Source: Ophiosphaerella korrae
Taxonomy: Eukaryota > Ascomycota > Dothideomycetes > Pleosporales > Phaeosphaeriaceae
DNA: 64,000 nt
NCBI GenBank assembly: GCA_028456385.1
Contig: JALNQF010000057.1
Span: 1 to 64,000 of the forward strand
Direction of reading: 5' to 3'
Below, piece by piece: positions 47,142-58,251 of the stretch. The position numbers and the translations under genes were made by a program. The first letter of the stretch is position 1, and each line of letters opens with the position of its first letter. Under the pieces are notes generated by a model, which saw only the letters and a list, made by a program, of their open reading frames with translations, made no database searches and was not told the origin of the DNA.

Positions 47142-49400
47142 CTACACCAAAACCCCCAAAACCACACCCACCGCAACCACAACCCACCCCCAACCCACTT
47201 TTACCACCCCCGCCCGTCCCTCAAACGCCGGCATCGCATGGCTCGGCCCCCCGCCCGACGAATTCCCTGGCTGCGCCCACTTCGCGCGACACCCGGCAAT
47301 AACATCCGGGAACAACCGCGTAGAATTCGCATCCACAAACAGCCAATTGCAAATCGTCGCCGAGCCATTCTTAATCATATCAAGCTGCCAGTCATAGCAC
47401 GAGCCCGCGGCATACGTATAGCAATACGTCAGATCCTGGTCCGTTGCCGTCTGGTTCGATTCGGGCGTCTTGCGACCGGTGCTCTTGTACGTCGAGGCGC
47501 CCGTGCCCGCGGTGGATTGCGTGCCGGTTGCGATGTCGCGGTTGAACAGCGCGCGGGAAAAGACCTGGTACGCGGTTTCGGGCTGGTACGAGGGGATGGA
47601 GTGGCCGGCCTGGAAGATGCGGTTGTAGCTGAGGTTGCCGTACTGGCGGACGAGGCCGCCTTTGTAAGTTGCGTTGGTCTGGATGTCGGCGTATTCTGCG
47701 GTGGCATAGCCTGTGGCGCCAGTCCAGTTGATGGCTTTGGCAATGGCATCGCCGCCGGCCCACTGTGTGTGTGTGTTAGCTTACGGTGAGTTTGGAGGGA
47801 GGGGGTGCGTACGGGGCAGGCGAAATCGAGGTCGCCGTGAAGGAGAGATACTTTGATGCCATTGTCGAGGAGGAATCCGAGGTCGTCGAGCCAGGAATCG
47901 CGGGGGTAGTCGCCAATGCTACGGTAGGCGTTGGATGCTTGGGGGGAACTGCCGGTCCAGTTGAGGGGAACTCCTAACTCGGCTTGGACCCACTCGCGGT
48001 TTAAAAAGCCTTCGTGGAAGCCTTGGGGAAATGGGGCTGGTTCTTGGGTTGAGATGTCGTAGTAATCAAGGCCAGAGTATGTTGTATATGGGGAGACGAT
48101 ATTCTCACGACAAAAGGTCTCGGCTGTTTCGCACAGCTTATTAACAGTAGCGTTAATGCCGAGATTATTCGGGTCTCCAATAGCAGCTGCGTCGCGGCAA
48201 GTTTGGATTTGCTCAAGACACTTGGGTACGGCGGCGACCATGCTATTATAAATAGTCTCGTTCACAGCCTCAATACCGTATCCATTGTCACGGAACGCTT
48301 GCTGAGGGTAGTACGGATACTGAACATATCGGTCGATGCAGCCTGAAACAATCATCAAAGTATCGAGATGCAGGACGAACCTTTCACCAGGCCCACCATC
48401 CCAGGTACCGTTTTCAATGCGTTGATTCTGCTCTTCCCAAAAAGTCATCATGGCAGGTCCGTAACGGCCTCCGTACGATTGCGCTGCCAGACTGATGCGT
48501 GTGTCATTTGGAAGATAGTGAGGGAACTCCTGGAACCACGACTGCAGGAAGTGCCAGGATGCAACAGCGCCGTTCACGCTTCCGAAGGCTGTATTGTTGG
48601 GTTTACGGCTAGGGAAAGTTCCAGTAAGGAGAGTGTTGTTCTGTTTCGGCACTGGTGATGTGTCGTTTAGATTCGTCACTCTGCCGCTGACAAGATCTCT
48701 GGTGACATTTTGAAGTGTATCGTATGAGCTTGTAGTAGTTAATTTGATATCCAGATTATTATACGTCAAACTAGAACTTACAAGCCGACCTGTACGGGTT
48801 GATCAAAGTAAAGCATATTTACTACTCCTTGTCAGCAATACTCTCACCAAGTTTGTGATAGTATTGTGCCCACCATTCTCGTTCCAACTCCAAGGGGCTG
48901 GTCTCGTACTATTCGAATCCGCATTGACTTGACATGGACCATGTTCAGTAAACAAACCATGCATACTCGAACTTCCAGGGCCTCCATTTAGCCAGATCGT
49001 AAGCGGCGCATTAGCAGGATCATTGCGCGCCTCAAAGAACCAGAAGAACTAGTAAACCCGTCAGCGGCAATCCCACAAGAAACCAATCCATTGCGCACAC
49101 TATTAATAGGATAGTCCTGTCCCTGCCCCAAATCCGCAGTTCCAGGAGGAAGATAGACATGGCCGGCGTAAGATTTGACGCCAGGCTTCGTCTCGCACAG
49201 CGAATTCTAGCACATCCGTCAGCACCATCGCATGTCGGAATATGCCACCAATTTCCCACCTCCTTGTAGGTAATCGTCACGCCCTCGCCAAACCGCGATT
49301 CCAGCACCTTTCGGCCCTGAGGCACAGCCGGGAACTGCGCGACGGCAACATCAGCCAGCGCCAGCAGCAGCGCTGCAGGGGACGCAATCAACAACATCAC
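47142..49400 (-). CDS. Serine carboxypeptidase, family S10 (six exons)
   Basis: Secreted or surface exopeptidase that removes C-terminal residues, 666 aa. Exons on the - strand: 49400-49260, 49206-49099, 49048-48874, 48821-48782, 48728-47813, 47762-47142. The introns of 50-53 bp are all GT-AG, and every join restores family sequence ([68 protein letters not shown]). Signal peptide [21 protein letters not shown]. Substrate-binding NGGPGSSS near 104-111, nucleophile in [11 protein letters not shown] (Ser about 239), catalytic Asp in [12 protein letters not shown], His in [13 protein letters not shown]. The residue before the nucleophile is Gln instead of the common Glu. Ten or more N-glycosylation sites. 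The C-terminus ends in a hydrophobic stretch ([17 protein letters not shown]) after a Ser/Gly-rich region, suggesting a GPI anchor. Confidence 0.9.
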
Positions 49401-49470
49401 AGGCAGAACGGAGGAAATGGGGCGTGCAGATAGGGCCGCAAAGGCCCTTGCATGGAGCTCTACTGCTTCA

Positions 49471-49477
49471 ATTTATA
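49471..49477 (-). promoter_or_regulatory. TATA box candidate of the serine carboxypeptidase gene
   Basis: TATAAAT on the - strand, about 71 nt upstream of the ATG at 49400. Confidence 0.4.
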
Positions 49478-49967
49478 CGCCGCGACGAAGGGCTGGCGTG
49501 ATTATGCACGGCATGGCTGATAGTGTTTAGACGTCTTGTCTACTGCTAAACTGGGAATCGGTGGAAACGGGCCGCGCTGAGGAGCCGTAGACAAACAGCG
49601 CTCGTAGGACTTTGTGAGGGCATTTGTGGCTGAATGAGGAAGGTCACTAAAGTGAAGCGGAGATAGGCCGTTGCCAAGGAGCATTGGCGGCGGTGAAGAT
49701 GGGTGCGAGCCGGCTTCGAGGTAGGAATACGATGTCACGATGGAAATGGAGATGTTCACAGGGCTTGGGAGAATGCATTGGTGGAGATCGGAGCTTAGAT
49801 TGAGCAATTGGAATGGTTGAATAGTTTGTTGACGGTTTGCAGTGATTGCGGGTAGTGACGTCATAGTACCGATAATTGGATATATGGAAACCAGCTCGGC
49901 GAAAGGCCACAACCTCTTCATTCGCAACCAAGTAGAATTGAAGAGGAATGCTTCACATCTTCACGGT

Positions 49968-50456
49968 TAGGCGCTGCCGCTGTCATCAGAAGTGACGCTA
50001 TCGAGATCATCGTCGGAGGCGTCATCCTCATATTCGTCAGACTCTTAATCCTTCTTAATCCTTCTTCATCTTCTTGCTATTCTTGTCATTCTTGTCCTTC
50101 TTTCCCTTGCCCTTGTCTTTCATGCTATCCTTTCGCGCACCTGTATTGCGGTCATAGTCCATGTCACAGTACCGCTCTACGCCTCGTCGCTGACGCTTTC
50201 CAGTGACTGCCCTACATCCACTACATCGTTTTTGTCAGGTACAGCTTTGGCTAGGAGCCCCAATTGTTCTTTCACTATCTTTGCGTGCTCAGCAAGCTTT
50301 CCCATCAACTCTTTGTTCTTTGAGTCGGCCTGCGCCTTGCGTATGGTTTCTTGGTGCTCATTTAGGCAATCTACTAGCAATTGCTCGATAGCGGGGTCTT
50401 TTGCGCGTGTGGCCAGCTCGATAAGGGCTTTGTCACGTTTTCGGCCTGCGCCTTAG
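49968..50456 (-). pseudogene. Decayed coding relic (helical, then Lys-rich, then acidic)
   Basis: Reading the - strand, broken frames make a consistent series. First is a helical stretch (RDKALIELATRAKDPAIEQ, continuing through a 67-codon open piece at 50380-50177 with AEHAKIVKEQLGLLAK). Next is a KDKGKGKKDKNDKNSKK Lys-rich part ending in TAA near 50050. Last, in another frame, is an acidic Asp/Ser tail (ESDEYEDDASDDDLDSV) ending in TAA at about 49968. Separate frames and internal stops mean it is broken. It looks like the C-terminus of a nuclear or repeat-associated protein. Family not recognised. Confidence 0.45.
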
Positions 50457-50586
50457 GCCAGGGCTGGGGCTAGCGGTGCGGTAAATTTGTCACATGACAC
50501 AGATTCCCCCTACCCCGCCCAAAAACCTCGACCCAGTGGTTTATTAGAAGACGACAAGACGACAGTAACCACACCCACGCCACACC

Positions 50587-50626
50587 CTCTTACCTAGGCA
50601 CGTCCGCTCTTACCTGGGCGCGTCCG
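50587..50626. repeat. 20-bp direct repeat, two copies
   Basis: CTCTTACCTAGGCACGTCCG is followed immediately by a copy differing at two positions (both A to G). Lies in the relic-rich gap. Confidence 0.7.
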
Positions 50627-50860
50627 TCTGTCGGCTCCTCGGCTTCTTATAAGACTGCTACCTCCCAATCAACCTCTTCTCTCTTCCCCACGGCAGCAAG
50701 ATATCCGTGCCGTACCCAAACTTCGGCAAATTGCTACCGGGCGGATCTAGCAAAGCCCGGCGCGAAAAGGCCAAGAAGCGACGCTGGCTTTCACGCTCTG
50801 ACGAAGAGATTACTGAAATATGGATAACCGCAACCTGCAGTATCGTATGTCATTGAAATG

Positions 50861-51292
50861 ATGCAGGTATTGTGCCAGGCTGCCAGGCTCAAAACATCAA
50901 CCTAATTCATGCCTCCTTCGCATTTCGGGTACTGAAAGTTCAGCAGCAAGGTAGACAATTCGCAAGCTGTCACCAAAAGAGTACAGGTATTATACAAGGC
51001 TTAGAACCTCTGCCGGGTTGATATCTTTCTCACGTTTCGGGTACCGGAAGTTCAGCAGGAAGGTGAACAATTCGCAAGTTGTCATCAAAATGGTGCAGAT
51101 ATTGTGCCAGGCTCAGAACATCCACCTGTTTGATATGTTCTTCGCTTTTCGGATACCGAAAGTTCAGCAGGAAGATGAACAATTCGCAAGCTGTCATGGA
51201 AATAATGCAGGTATTGTGCCAGGCTTAGAACCTCCACCCGTTCGATATCTTCGCTTTTCGGGTACCAGAAGTTCGGCAGGGAGGTGAACAAT
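50861..51292. repeat. Minisatellite of 112-120-bp units, about 3.7 copies
   Basis: Units begin at 50861, 50981, 51093 and 51205 with (A/G)TGCAGGTATTGTGCCAGG-like sequence. Each contains a TTTCGG(G/A)TACC-GAAGTTCAGCAGGAAGGTGAACAATTCGCAAG-type core (degenerate). The first period is 120, the next two 112. Because 112 is not a multiple of three, open frames through it (51018-51287 on +, 51085-51300 on -) are unlikely to be genes. A short Lys/Arg-rich open piece (KARREKAKKRRWLSRSDEE, about 50745-50830) precedes it. Confidence 0.8.
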
Positions 51293-52390
51293 AATACCAC
51301 ACGCTGGTACTCGCCACTGATCTCAGCAAAAACCCTATGCTCTACTCACAGACTATACAAATCCGCAAATATCCGCAGCAGGATCCCCAGCACCGGGAGA
51401 TGTTTATCGAGATCATCGATCACCGGCGGCTGGCCCCGGAGCCCCTCGCAACTCCAACCAAACGGACACAAGCCAAATCCTAGGGAACGAATTGCCCCCA
51501 GCGGCTAACGACCCTTAAACTAGAAAAGTAGGATAATTAAACTCCTTATATCAATGCTAGATGTGTACAATAGGTTGCATACTACCAAATCTTATATCTA
51601 GGAAACTTGAATTGTTCCAGCCATTCTTGTAGATACCTTGAAAGAAGGTTGTAGGTATCTTGTTATCGCCCAGCTACTACATCTGAAGTAGCCAAAGCCC
51701 CGCTTCTCCAGTCAACTAAGAGCCAGGGTCTTAGATGGGTGGTACAACGTCGCGCTGCAAAATATCGCTCAGCCTCTGACGTGGCGCGGATAGCTCGGAG
51801 CGGCAGCACTGACGCGGCTGTGGCTGTGTGCGTGCCGAGCAATCCGCTCGCATGCCGAGCAAATGCAAATCCGCAGTAGGAAGAAAGCAAGCGCATCAAG
51901 TGTATCGCGCTGCATCGCGCTGCACCGCGCCGGCATTGACAGCGTAGTTAGCCACACCCTAGCAAATTGCCAAATCCTCCCAGCGCGCCAAATCCAGGGA
52001 CCAGCAATGAAACGGCGCTCCAGCGGGAACTTGCAACACACCACCTTGCATGCCGCATAGCCGAAGCGCAGCCACAGTGCGGCCGTTGGGTGTGAGCAGG
52101 CCACCCGTTATTGTCAAAAACCTGCCCGTCTAGTGCCTAGCTGCGATCCACATTCTGACGCGTTGGACCCGGAAGCGGGAATATTGCGATGAGCAACGAG
52201 ACTGGCCAAAAATAACGCCGTGCGTGCTAAACAAGGGGGAGCGTAATGAGGTCAGCGGTTCCAGGCGCGAAACAGCCACAGCGTTTTGCTTCACACTCGT
52301 TTGCTTAAAGGTGGCTTGTGTTCCGTTCAACGGTCGTTGCATTTTACGCGGTTGTTTTGTCGCGATTTGTTGGCGTGGAAAGTGAACGCA
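51293..52390. other. Relic-rich gap before phospholipase B
   Basis: No gene recognised. Contains a short GC-rich repeat of ATCGCGCTGC (about 51903-51927). The last part (52150-52390) should hold the phospholipase promoter. Confidence 0.5.
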
Positions 52391-54410
52391 ATGAAGTACA
52401 CTTTATTCCTTGCCGCGTCGACGTGTGGCCTCGCTACATGTGCGCATCCCCGGTTTCCCATCCCATCCCACTCAATCTGACATCTGTCTAGCTTCAGCAC
52501 TCGTTCCCCGTGACGCCCGCGTTGTCCCGCCAGACGGCTCCGACTGGAAACGCGCTGCCCCCGTGGCCCCGAATGGCTATGCTCCCGCACAAGTCGACTG
52601 CCCGTCTACCCGCCCGAGCATCCGATCCGCAGACAAGCTGTCCAACGAGGAAACGCAATGGCTGCAGAAACGCCGCGCCAACACGATCGATCCCATGCGC
52701 GACTTCCTGGTGCGCGCAGGTATCCAGGGGTTCGATGCAGGGCAGTACATCGACCAGCGCCGCAGCAACGCGAGCGCGCTGCCCAACATCGCCATTGCAT
52801 TTTCCGGCGGCGGGTACCGCGCGCTGTTAAACGGGGCGGGCGCGCTGGCGGCGTTTGATAGCCGGACGCCGAATGCGACGAGCAAGGGGCATTTGGGTGG
52901 GCTGTTGCAGGCGGCTACGTACATGTCTGCGCTGTCGGGCGGGGGGTGGATGACCGGCAGCATCTTCGCGAACAACTTCACATCGGTGCAGAAGATCATC
53001 GACGGCACGGACATATGGCAGTTTCAGAACTCGCTGTTTTCCGGGCCGCCCAAGGGCGGACCCAAGATTCTGTCGACGGCGGACTACTTTTCGAATCTGG
53101 CGAGCACAGTCAAATCGAAGGTCGAGGCCCGGCTGGGGTTCAATACGAGCCTGACGGATTATTATGGACGCGGGCTGTCGTTCCAACTTATTAATGCGCG
53201 CGATGGGGGGCCGGCGTACACGTATTCGTCGATTCAGGACGACGACAGCTTTTCCAAGGGAAATGCGCCGATGCCCATTCTCGTCGCAGACGAGCGGGCG
53301 CCAGGAGACACCATCATCTCGCTGAACGCCACAGTCTTCGAATTCAACCCGTTTGAAATGGGGTCCTTCGACCCAACCACCTTTGGCTTCGCGCCAACAA
53401 AATACATCGGCTCCAACTTCTCCAACGGCCAGCTTCCCCAGGACCAGCGGTGCATCGCGGGCTTCGACAACCTGGGCTTCGTCATGGGGACCAGCAGCTC
53501 CCTGTTCAACCAGATCTTCCTCAACCTCAACAGCTACACCTCCATCCCCGATTTCCTGCGCTCTGCACTGGCCAGCATCTTAGCCAGCATCGGCCGCGAC
53601 AACAACGACATCGCCGACTACACGCCCAACCCCTTCCTCGGCTACCACAATGCGACCAACCCCTCTCACAACAACTCCCGCCTCACCCTCGTCGACGGCG
53701 GCGAAGACCTGCAGAACCTCCCTCTCAACCCCGTGATCCAGCCCACGCGCCGCGTCGATGTCGTCTTCGCCGTAGACTCCTCCGCCGACACCGTAGTCCC
53801 CGGCATGCCATCGCAGAACTGGCCCAACGGCACAGCGCTCATCGCAACCTACCAGCGCGCCAACACGCCCATCATGAACAAAACGACCTTCCCCTACATC
53901 CCAGGCCACGACACCTTCGTCGCGCTAGGCCTCAACAACCGCCCAACCTTCTTCGGCTGCAACGCATCCAACGTCACCCAGGGCAACAACGTCCCCCCGC
54001 TCATCGTCTACATCCCCAACGCCCCCTACGTCACCTGGTCGAATACCTCCACCTTCGAAAAACTAGACTACACGCTCCCCGAGCGCAATGCCATGATCCT
54101 AAACGGATACGACGTTGCGACGCAGGCGAACGGCACGCGGCAGGGCGCGGGCGACTGGCCTGCGTGTGTCGGGTGCGCGATGCTAGCGCGCAGCTTTGCG
54201 CGGAATGGGGTTGCGGTGCCGGATGCGTGTGCGCGGTGCTTCAGCCAGTATTGCTGGAATGGCACGGTTGTCGCCAAGGCGGCGGCCTATACGCCGAGCA
54301 TGATTCTTGCGCCGGTGGATACGGCGAAGAAGAGTGCGGGGGCGAAGGCTGGGGTGAGCACCGCGTGGGTTGTCGGCGCGGTAAGCATGGTTGGGTATTT
54401 TATTTTGTGA
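52391..54410 (+). CDS. Lysophospholipase / phospholipase B (two exons)
   Basis: Secreted or GPI-anchored enzyme that releases fatty acids from (lyso)phospholipids, 655 aa. Exon 1 is 52391-52439 and exon 2 is 52492-54410. The 52-bp intron (donor GTGCGC, acceptor CTAG) joins a signal peptide reading MKYTLFLAASTCGLAT-SSALVPRDARVV. Without this intron there is no plausible secreted start. The catalytic domain has the Ser in FSGGGYRALL (about 121), a second SGGGWMTGS and the Asp in LVDGGEDLQNLPLNP (about 425), the Ser-Asp dyad of the fungal PLB/cPLA2-like family. Many N-glycosylation sites and a conserved Cys-rich C-terminal part (WPACVGCAMLARS ... CARCFSQYCWNG). It ends in a hydrophobic tail (STAWVVGAVSMVGYFIL) after KKSAGAKAG, as for a GPI anchor. 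DPH2 starts about 230 bp after its stop. Confidence 0.92.
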
Positions 54411-54643
54411 GCGTATCTGTTTTGAGGGCAAGGGCGGAGAGGCGTTGAGGAGGGCGGAAGGCTTGATACCACAGCATTTGCGTTGTCTTTCGTGTGTACA
54501 GTAGGAATAGAGTTATTTGCCCCGTCCCAACCCGTTGTCGCTATACCGTGAATGGGCTAGTGCGGCTCTGCGGCTTCCCCCCCACCGCCACCCCACCGTC
54601 CCATTCCAACACAAAAAAGTCGACCCCGCTACATCACCACATA

Positions 54644-56176
54644 ATGGCCGCCGTCCCCGCACCCTCCGCCGCTCCTGTCCTCTCCACGCCCGACACGCAC
54701 ATCTTCGAGGACCCCACGCCACCTGCTACAGACATCCCACGCCTCTCAGATGCGCAGGTTACGCTTACCTACGAAGTCGCGCGGACGCTCGGCGAGATCC
54801 GCGCGGGGCGATGGGCACGCATCGCGCTGCAATTTTCAGACCACATGCTGTGCGACGCGCCGCGCGTGTACGCACAACTAAGCCGTGGGCTCAAAGAGCA
54901 GGCGAAAGAGAGAGAGAAAAACAACGAGGAAGACAAGTGTGCAGAAGCGAAGCTATTTGTCCTGGGCGACTCCTCGTACGGCGCATGTTGCGTCGACGAA
55001 GTAGCCGCGCAGCACGTCGACGCCGATGTGGTCGTGCACTACGGGCGCGCATGCCTGTCGCCCACACGGCTCCCCGCCATTTACGTGTTTACCGCGCAGC
55101 CGCTGGACCTGGCGCGCGTGATAGCGGCCTTTGCGCAAACGTACGCTGATTCCCTGGCGAAGGTCGTGCTGATGGCTGATACGCCGTACGACCACCACGT
55201 TGCGCCGCTGCACGCGGCCCTGCGGGAAAAGGGGTACGCGAATACGCACGCTGCGTCCATTGTGCGCGATCCTGCGGCGACGATACCGAACCGCGAGGTG
55301 AGGGGGGTGGAGGCGCTGGGTGAATACGCGCTCTTCCATGTTGGGCAGCCGCCGCAGGCACTCCTCCTCATGCTATCGTCTCGCCTCGCAGACCTGCACA
55401 TCTACCCCACCACATCTGACCCTACAGTCTCCGTAACACGCACCACGCACCTCGCCCTCCGCCGCCGCTACGCAACCATTACATCCCTCGCCCCCGCCCC
55501 GATAATCGGCATCCTGCTCGCCACGCTCTCGCCCTCCCTACTCCCTTCGCTGGCGCGCGTGCGCGCGCAGATCGAGGCCGCGGGGAAAAAGCACTATACG
55601 GTTGTCGTGGGCAAGATCAATCCGGCCAAGGTGGCGAACTTCAGCGATGTAGGCGGGTGGGTTGTGCTTGGGTGCTGGGAGAGCGAGTTGATTGAGGGAC
55701 GGGAGTATTGGCGGCCGATGGTGACGGAGTGGGAGCTGGGGGTTGTGTTGGCGGGGGAGGGGAGGGGGTGGGGGGCTTGGGGGGGTATTGTTGAGGATGG
55801 AGGTGCAGGGGGAGAAGATGCGGGAGACGAAGATGGAGATGGAGATAAGCAAGGAAGCGACACGGCCAGCGACGACGAATCTGCCCCTCCCGAATTCGAT
55901 CTGCGCACCGGCCGCTATGTTTCGCACACACGGCCCATGCGTCTCCCTGTCCGCACGAAGAAAGAAGCGAGTACGGCGGTGGCGAAGCGTGCGGACGGGG
56001 ATGTCGCGACGATTGGCGGCGTGGTATCTCCCGGGGCCGAGTATCTGCGGTCGCAGCGAACGTGGCAGGGGCTGGGGAGCGATTATCGAGAGGAAGAAGG
56101 GCGCGCAGCGAAGATGGAGGAGGGGAGGAGGGGCGTTGCGCGGGGTTACGTGGTTGGGGAGGGAGAGAGGCATTGA
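54644..56176 (+). CDS. DPH2: Diphthamide biosynthesis protein 2
   Basis: Subunit of the Dph1-Dph2 [4Fe-4S] enzyme that transfers the 3-amino-3-carboxypropyl group from SAM to the modified His of elongation factor 2, the first step of diphthamide synthesis (family knowledge). 510 aa, single exon. The start at 54644 (MAAVPAPSAAPVLS) is chosen because the upstream extension from 54494 has no family features. Motifs: RIALQFSDHML (about 59-69), LFVLGDSSYGACCVDEVAAQHV (Cys 115 and 116), VHYGRACLSPT (Cys 137) and VVLGCWESELI (Cys 344), matching the cysteine layout of Dph2. The C-terminal third has an acidic/Gly-rich insert (about 395-440) and conserved GAEYLRSQRTWQGLGSDY near the end. Convergent with the next gene, 114 bp between stops. 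Confidence 0.92.
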   Translation: MAAVPAPSAAPVLSTPDTHIFEDPTPPATDIPRLSDAQVTLTYEVARTLGEIRAGRWARIALQFSDHMLCDAPRVYAQLSRGLKEQAKEREKNNEEDKCAEAKLFVLGDSSYGACCVDEVAAQHVDADVVVHYGRACLSPTRLPAIYVFTAQPLDLARVIAAFAQTYADSLAKVVLMADTPYDHHVAPLHAALREKGYANTHAASIVRDPAATIPNREVRGVEALGEYALFHVGQPPQALLLMLSSRLADLHIYPTTSDPTVSVTRTTHLALRRRYATITSLAPAPIIGILLATLSPSLLPSLARVRAQIEAAGKKHYTVVVGKINPAKVANFSDVGGWVVLGCWESELIEGREYWRPMVTEWELGVVLAGEGRGWGAWGGIVEDGGAGGEDAGDEDGDGDKQGSDTASDDESAPPEFDLRTGRYVSHTRPMRLPVRTKKEASTAVAKRADGDVATIGGVVSPGAEYLRSQRTWQGLGSDYREEEGRAAKMEEGRRGVARGYVVGEGERH

Positions 56177-56290
56177 GCGAACTGAGCGACCGAGAAATAA
56201 AATTCCTGGTTTTGGGATGTGTCGTCTTGATACATCATACGGCTCTGTACTATATACTACGTCTTCATGTCTTCATGTCACTTACCTGCT

Positions 56291-57895
56291 TCATACCCCT
56301 AGTCCCATCCGCGCCCAACACGCCTCCATGTCCTGCACTAGCGCCAGGAAATTCTCGTCCTCGAGATGCCGGCAGATGAATTCATTCAGCGCTGCTCGCC
56401 GCGCATCCGGTGCCTGCATCGCGTACGCAGCAAGATCTTCCGTAGAGTTCGATGCGCCTTCATTCAGCCCCGGGGCATGAGACGGGGCCAGAGCTAGCGG
56501 TGTGGACAGGGGACTTAAGGATGCAGAACGAGGCGCCTTCTGTGCGTCGCTGCTGAAGGGGCGTGGGGGCGGTGCGAAGGTGGAAGCCATGCGTGGCAGC
56601 GGGGAAGAGCCAGGAGATGGATTCGAGAAGGGACGAGGCTCTGCGTCTGGATATGTTTGTGCGTGAGCCATGTCCTGCGTGGGTGTGCGGGGAGGGTGCT
56701 GGTGCATCCAGGAGGGCTGTTGGAGGATGGTGGGTTTGGGGAGGGGAGGGAGGTCGGCGTCGAGCGTGGCGCGGCTGGAGGTCGGACGGAGACTTGCGAC
56801 GCGGGCCGGCAAGGGTGGAGGACCCATGAGGGAGGTTGAGGACCGGCTTGAGGGTCGAACTGTGTCGCTGCCTGACGAGCATGGGATCGACGAACGTGAA
56901 AATGGTAGCTCGCGTCTGGGTGGTAGGCCGTCGGTGGTATCTGGGCGACTGAAGAGTAGAGCAGTCTCTGCGCGGTCGTGTGATGGTTCGGGGAGCTGAT
57001 CGTTTGAGGGTGATGCCATGGAAGCAATATCAAGCACTGCTGATGTGCTGGAATCTGGACGCGCAAAGTACTCTGGAGGCCGGAGAGGGTCGGAGAAAGA
57101 TGCAGATGGAGAACTTGCGCTGCTTCCATAGCCCGTGAAAGCAGAAATGGGACGAGTACGAGCGGCTTCCTGTACGTGTGATTCGATAGATGTTGGTGCT
57201 GTAACTGCACTAAATGGCCGACTATTCATTTCCATAGGTTTGAAAGGTAAATACGAAGAGGCTGGAGCCTGAACATTCTGGCTGTATGATGCACCCAATG
57301 GAGTGAGAGTAACTGGCGTATTTGATGAACTTTGCGAATTCCGTGGTTGGCTCTCATTTGTAGCTGTCATGCGCAATCCAAGCCGGTGGAGATGGTTGTA
57401 AACAATATCATAATCGCTGCTACTCTTGAACTTGAGCTGAGCTCGTCGAATCTAAGTGCCTGTCAACTCTGCTATCTTGGTAGTCTCAAAATAGTCACCT
57501 TCTTATCAGGTAGCTGCCAGCGAATTGCCAACAATGGAGAGCGAACAAGAGCTGATATAGGAAGCTGCTCGCTTTTAAGCTCCATTCCGTGTTGCTTCAT
57601 CGTCTGTATCAATTCGTTGCCCTCGTTTATGAGTCGCTCAATCTCAATTAGTTGCTAGCATCAAGGTTAGTCGGGGCAGATCAGGCACATCTAGGCTTCA
57701 GCAATGAGGCGCTGAAGCTCTTACTCGAACTTGTGTGCCCTGTACTATTTTAAGAAGCTGAGACGGCGGGCCATGCGCTCCAAATGTGTCAATGACCACG
57801 ACAAGATTGTGAGTATCGTGACTCCAGCTGAACTTGGTTTCGTCAAGAGCCGCATCCTGGGCTGTTGACAGCTTGGCTAGGGGCAGCGACAACAT
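56291..57895 (-). CDS. Protein of unknown function (three exons)
   Basis: I do not recognise this family. Exons on the - strand: 57895-57725, 57654-57499 and 57451-56291, giving 495 aa. Introns of 70 and 47 bp are GT-AG, both phase 0. The N-terminal 140 residues are well structured: TKFSWSHDTHNLVVVIDTFG, then QLLKIVQGTQV, a predicted helix QLIEIERLINEGNELIQTMKQHG, and a SPLLAIRWQLPDKK / IRRAQLKFKSSSDYDIVYNHLHRLG segment. The rest is a long Pro/Ser-rich, low-complexity region, probably disordered. A final helix (RRAALNEFICRHLEDENFLALVQDMEACW) closes it. The plan suggests a scaffold or regulatory protein. It is divergent from RSC9, the start codons being 356 bp apart. Confidence 0.75.
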
Positions 57896-58037
57896 GCTGG
57901 TTGAAGTGTTGCAGTATTAGTTATGATACATTTTCATTCATCTGAATTGATATCGCTGAGGGCTGTTTGGTCTAACAGGTCGACAGTCTTTGTCATTTGT
58001 CAAGGGGTGAGGTCTGAACAAGTCCGGGAAGGCGCGT

Positions 58038-58094
58038 CTAGCCCTCACGTGACGCGGCACTCGGACCAGATCGCGCATCGCGAGTGAGGGCTAG
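58038..58094. promoter_or_regulatory. Inverted repeat with E-box in a divergent promoter
   Basis: Perfect 11-bp arms CTAGCCCTCAC (58038-58048) and GTGAGGGCTAG (58084-58094) separated by 35 bp. The left arm overlaps a CACGTG E-box (58046-58051). It sits in the 356-bp region between divergent start codons (57895 on - and 58252 on +). A paired binding site or a stem are both possible. Confidence 0.5.
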
Positions 58095-58251
58095 TCAGCT
58101 CGCATTCTGGTGTTCATCATCCATCGCGACCGAAGCGCGCCGCGCATCAATCCACCACGACGTCTGCCATTGCGTCTGGCACACCCCGCCCAGTGAATGT
58201 ATAGTAACGCTTTCCGCACGTGCCTCAGGTGAATGCGACGGCCGCATCAAC

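Noticed and set aside
51018..51300. Open frames on both strands through the minisatellite
   Set aside because: The unit length (112) is not a multiple of three, so repeats are read in different frames; no coding constraint.
52410..52493. Intronless start of the phospholipase B at 52410
   Set aside because: Gives an Arg/Pro-rich N-terminus without a signal peptide, whereas splicing from 52391 gives a typical one.
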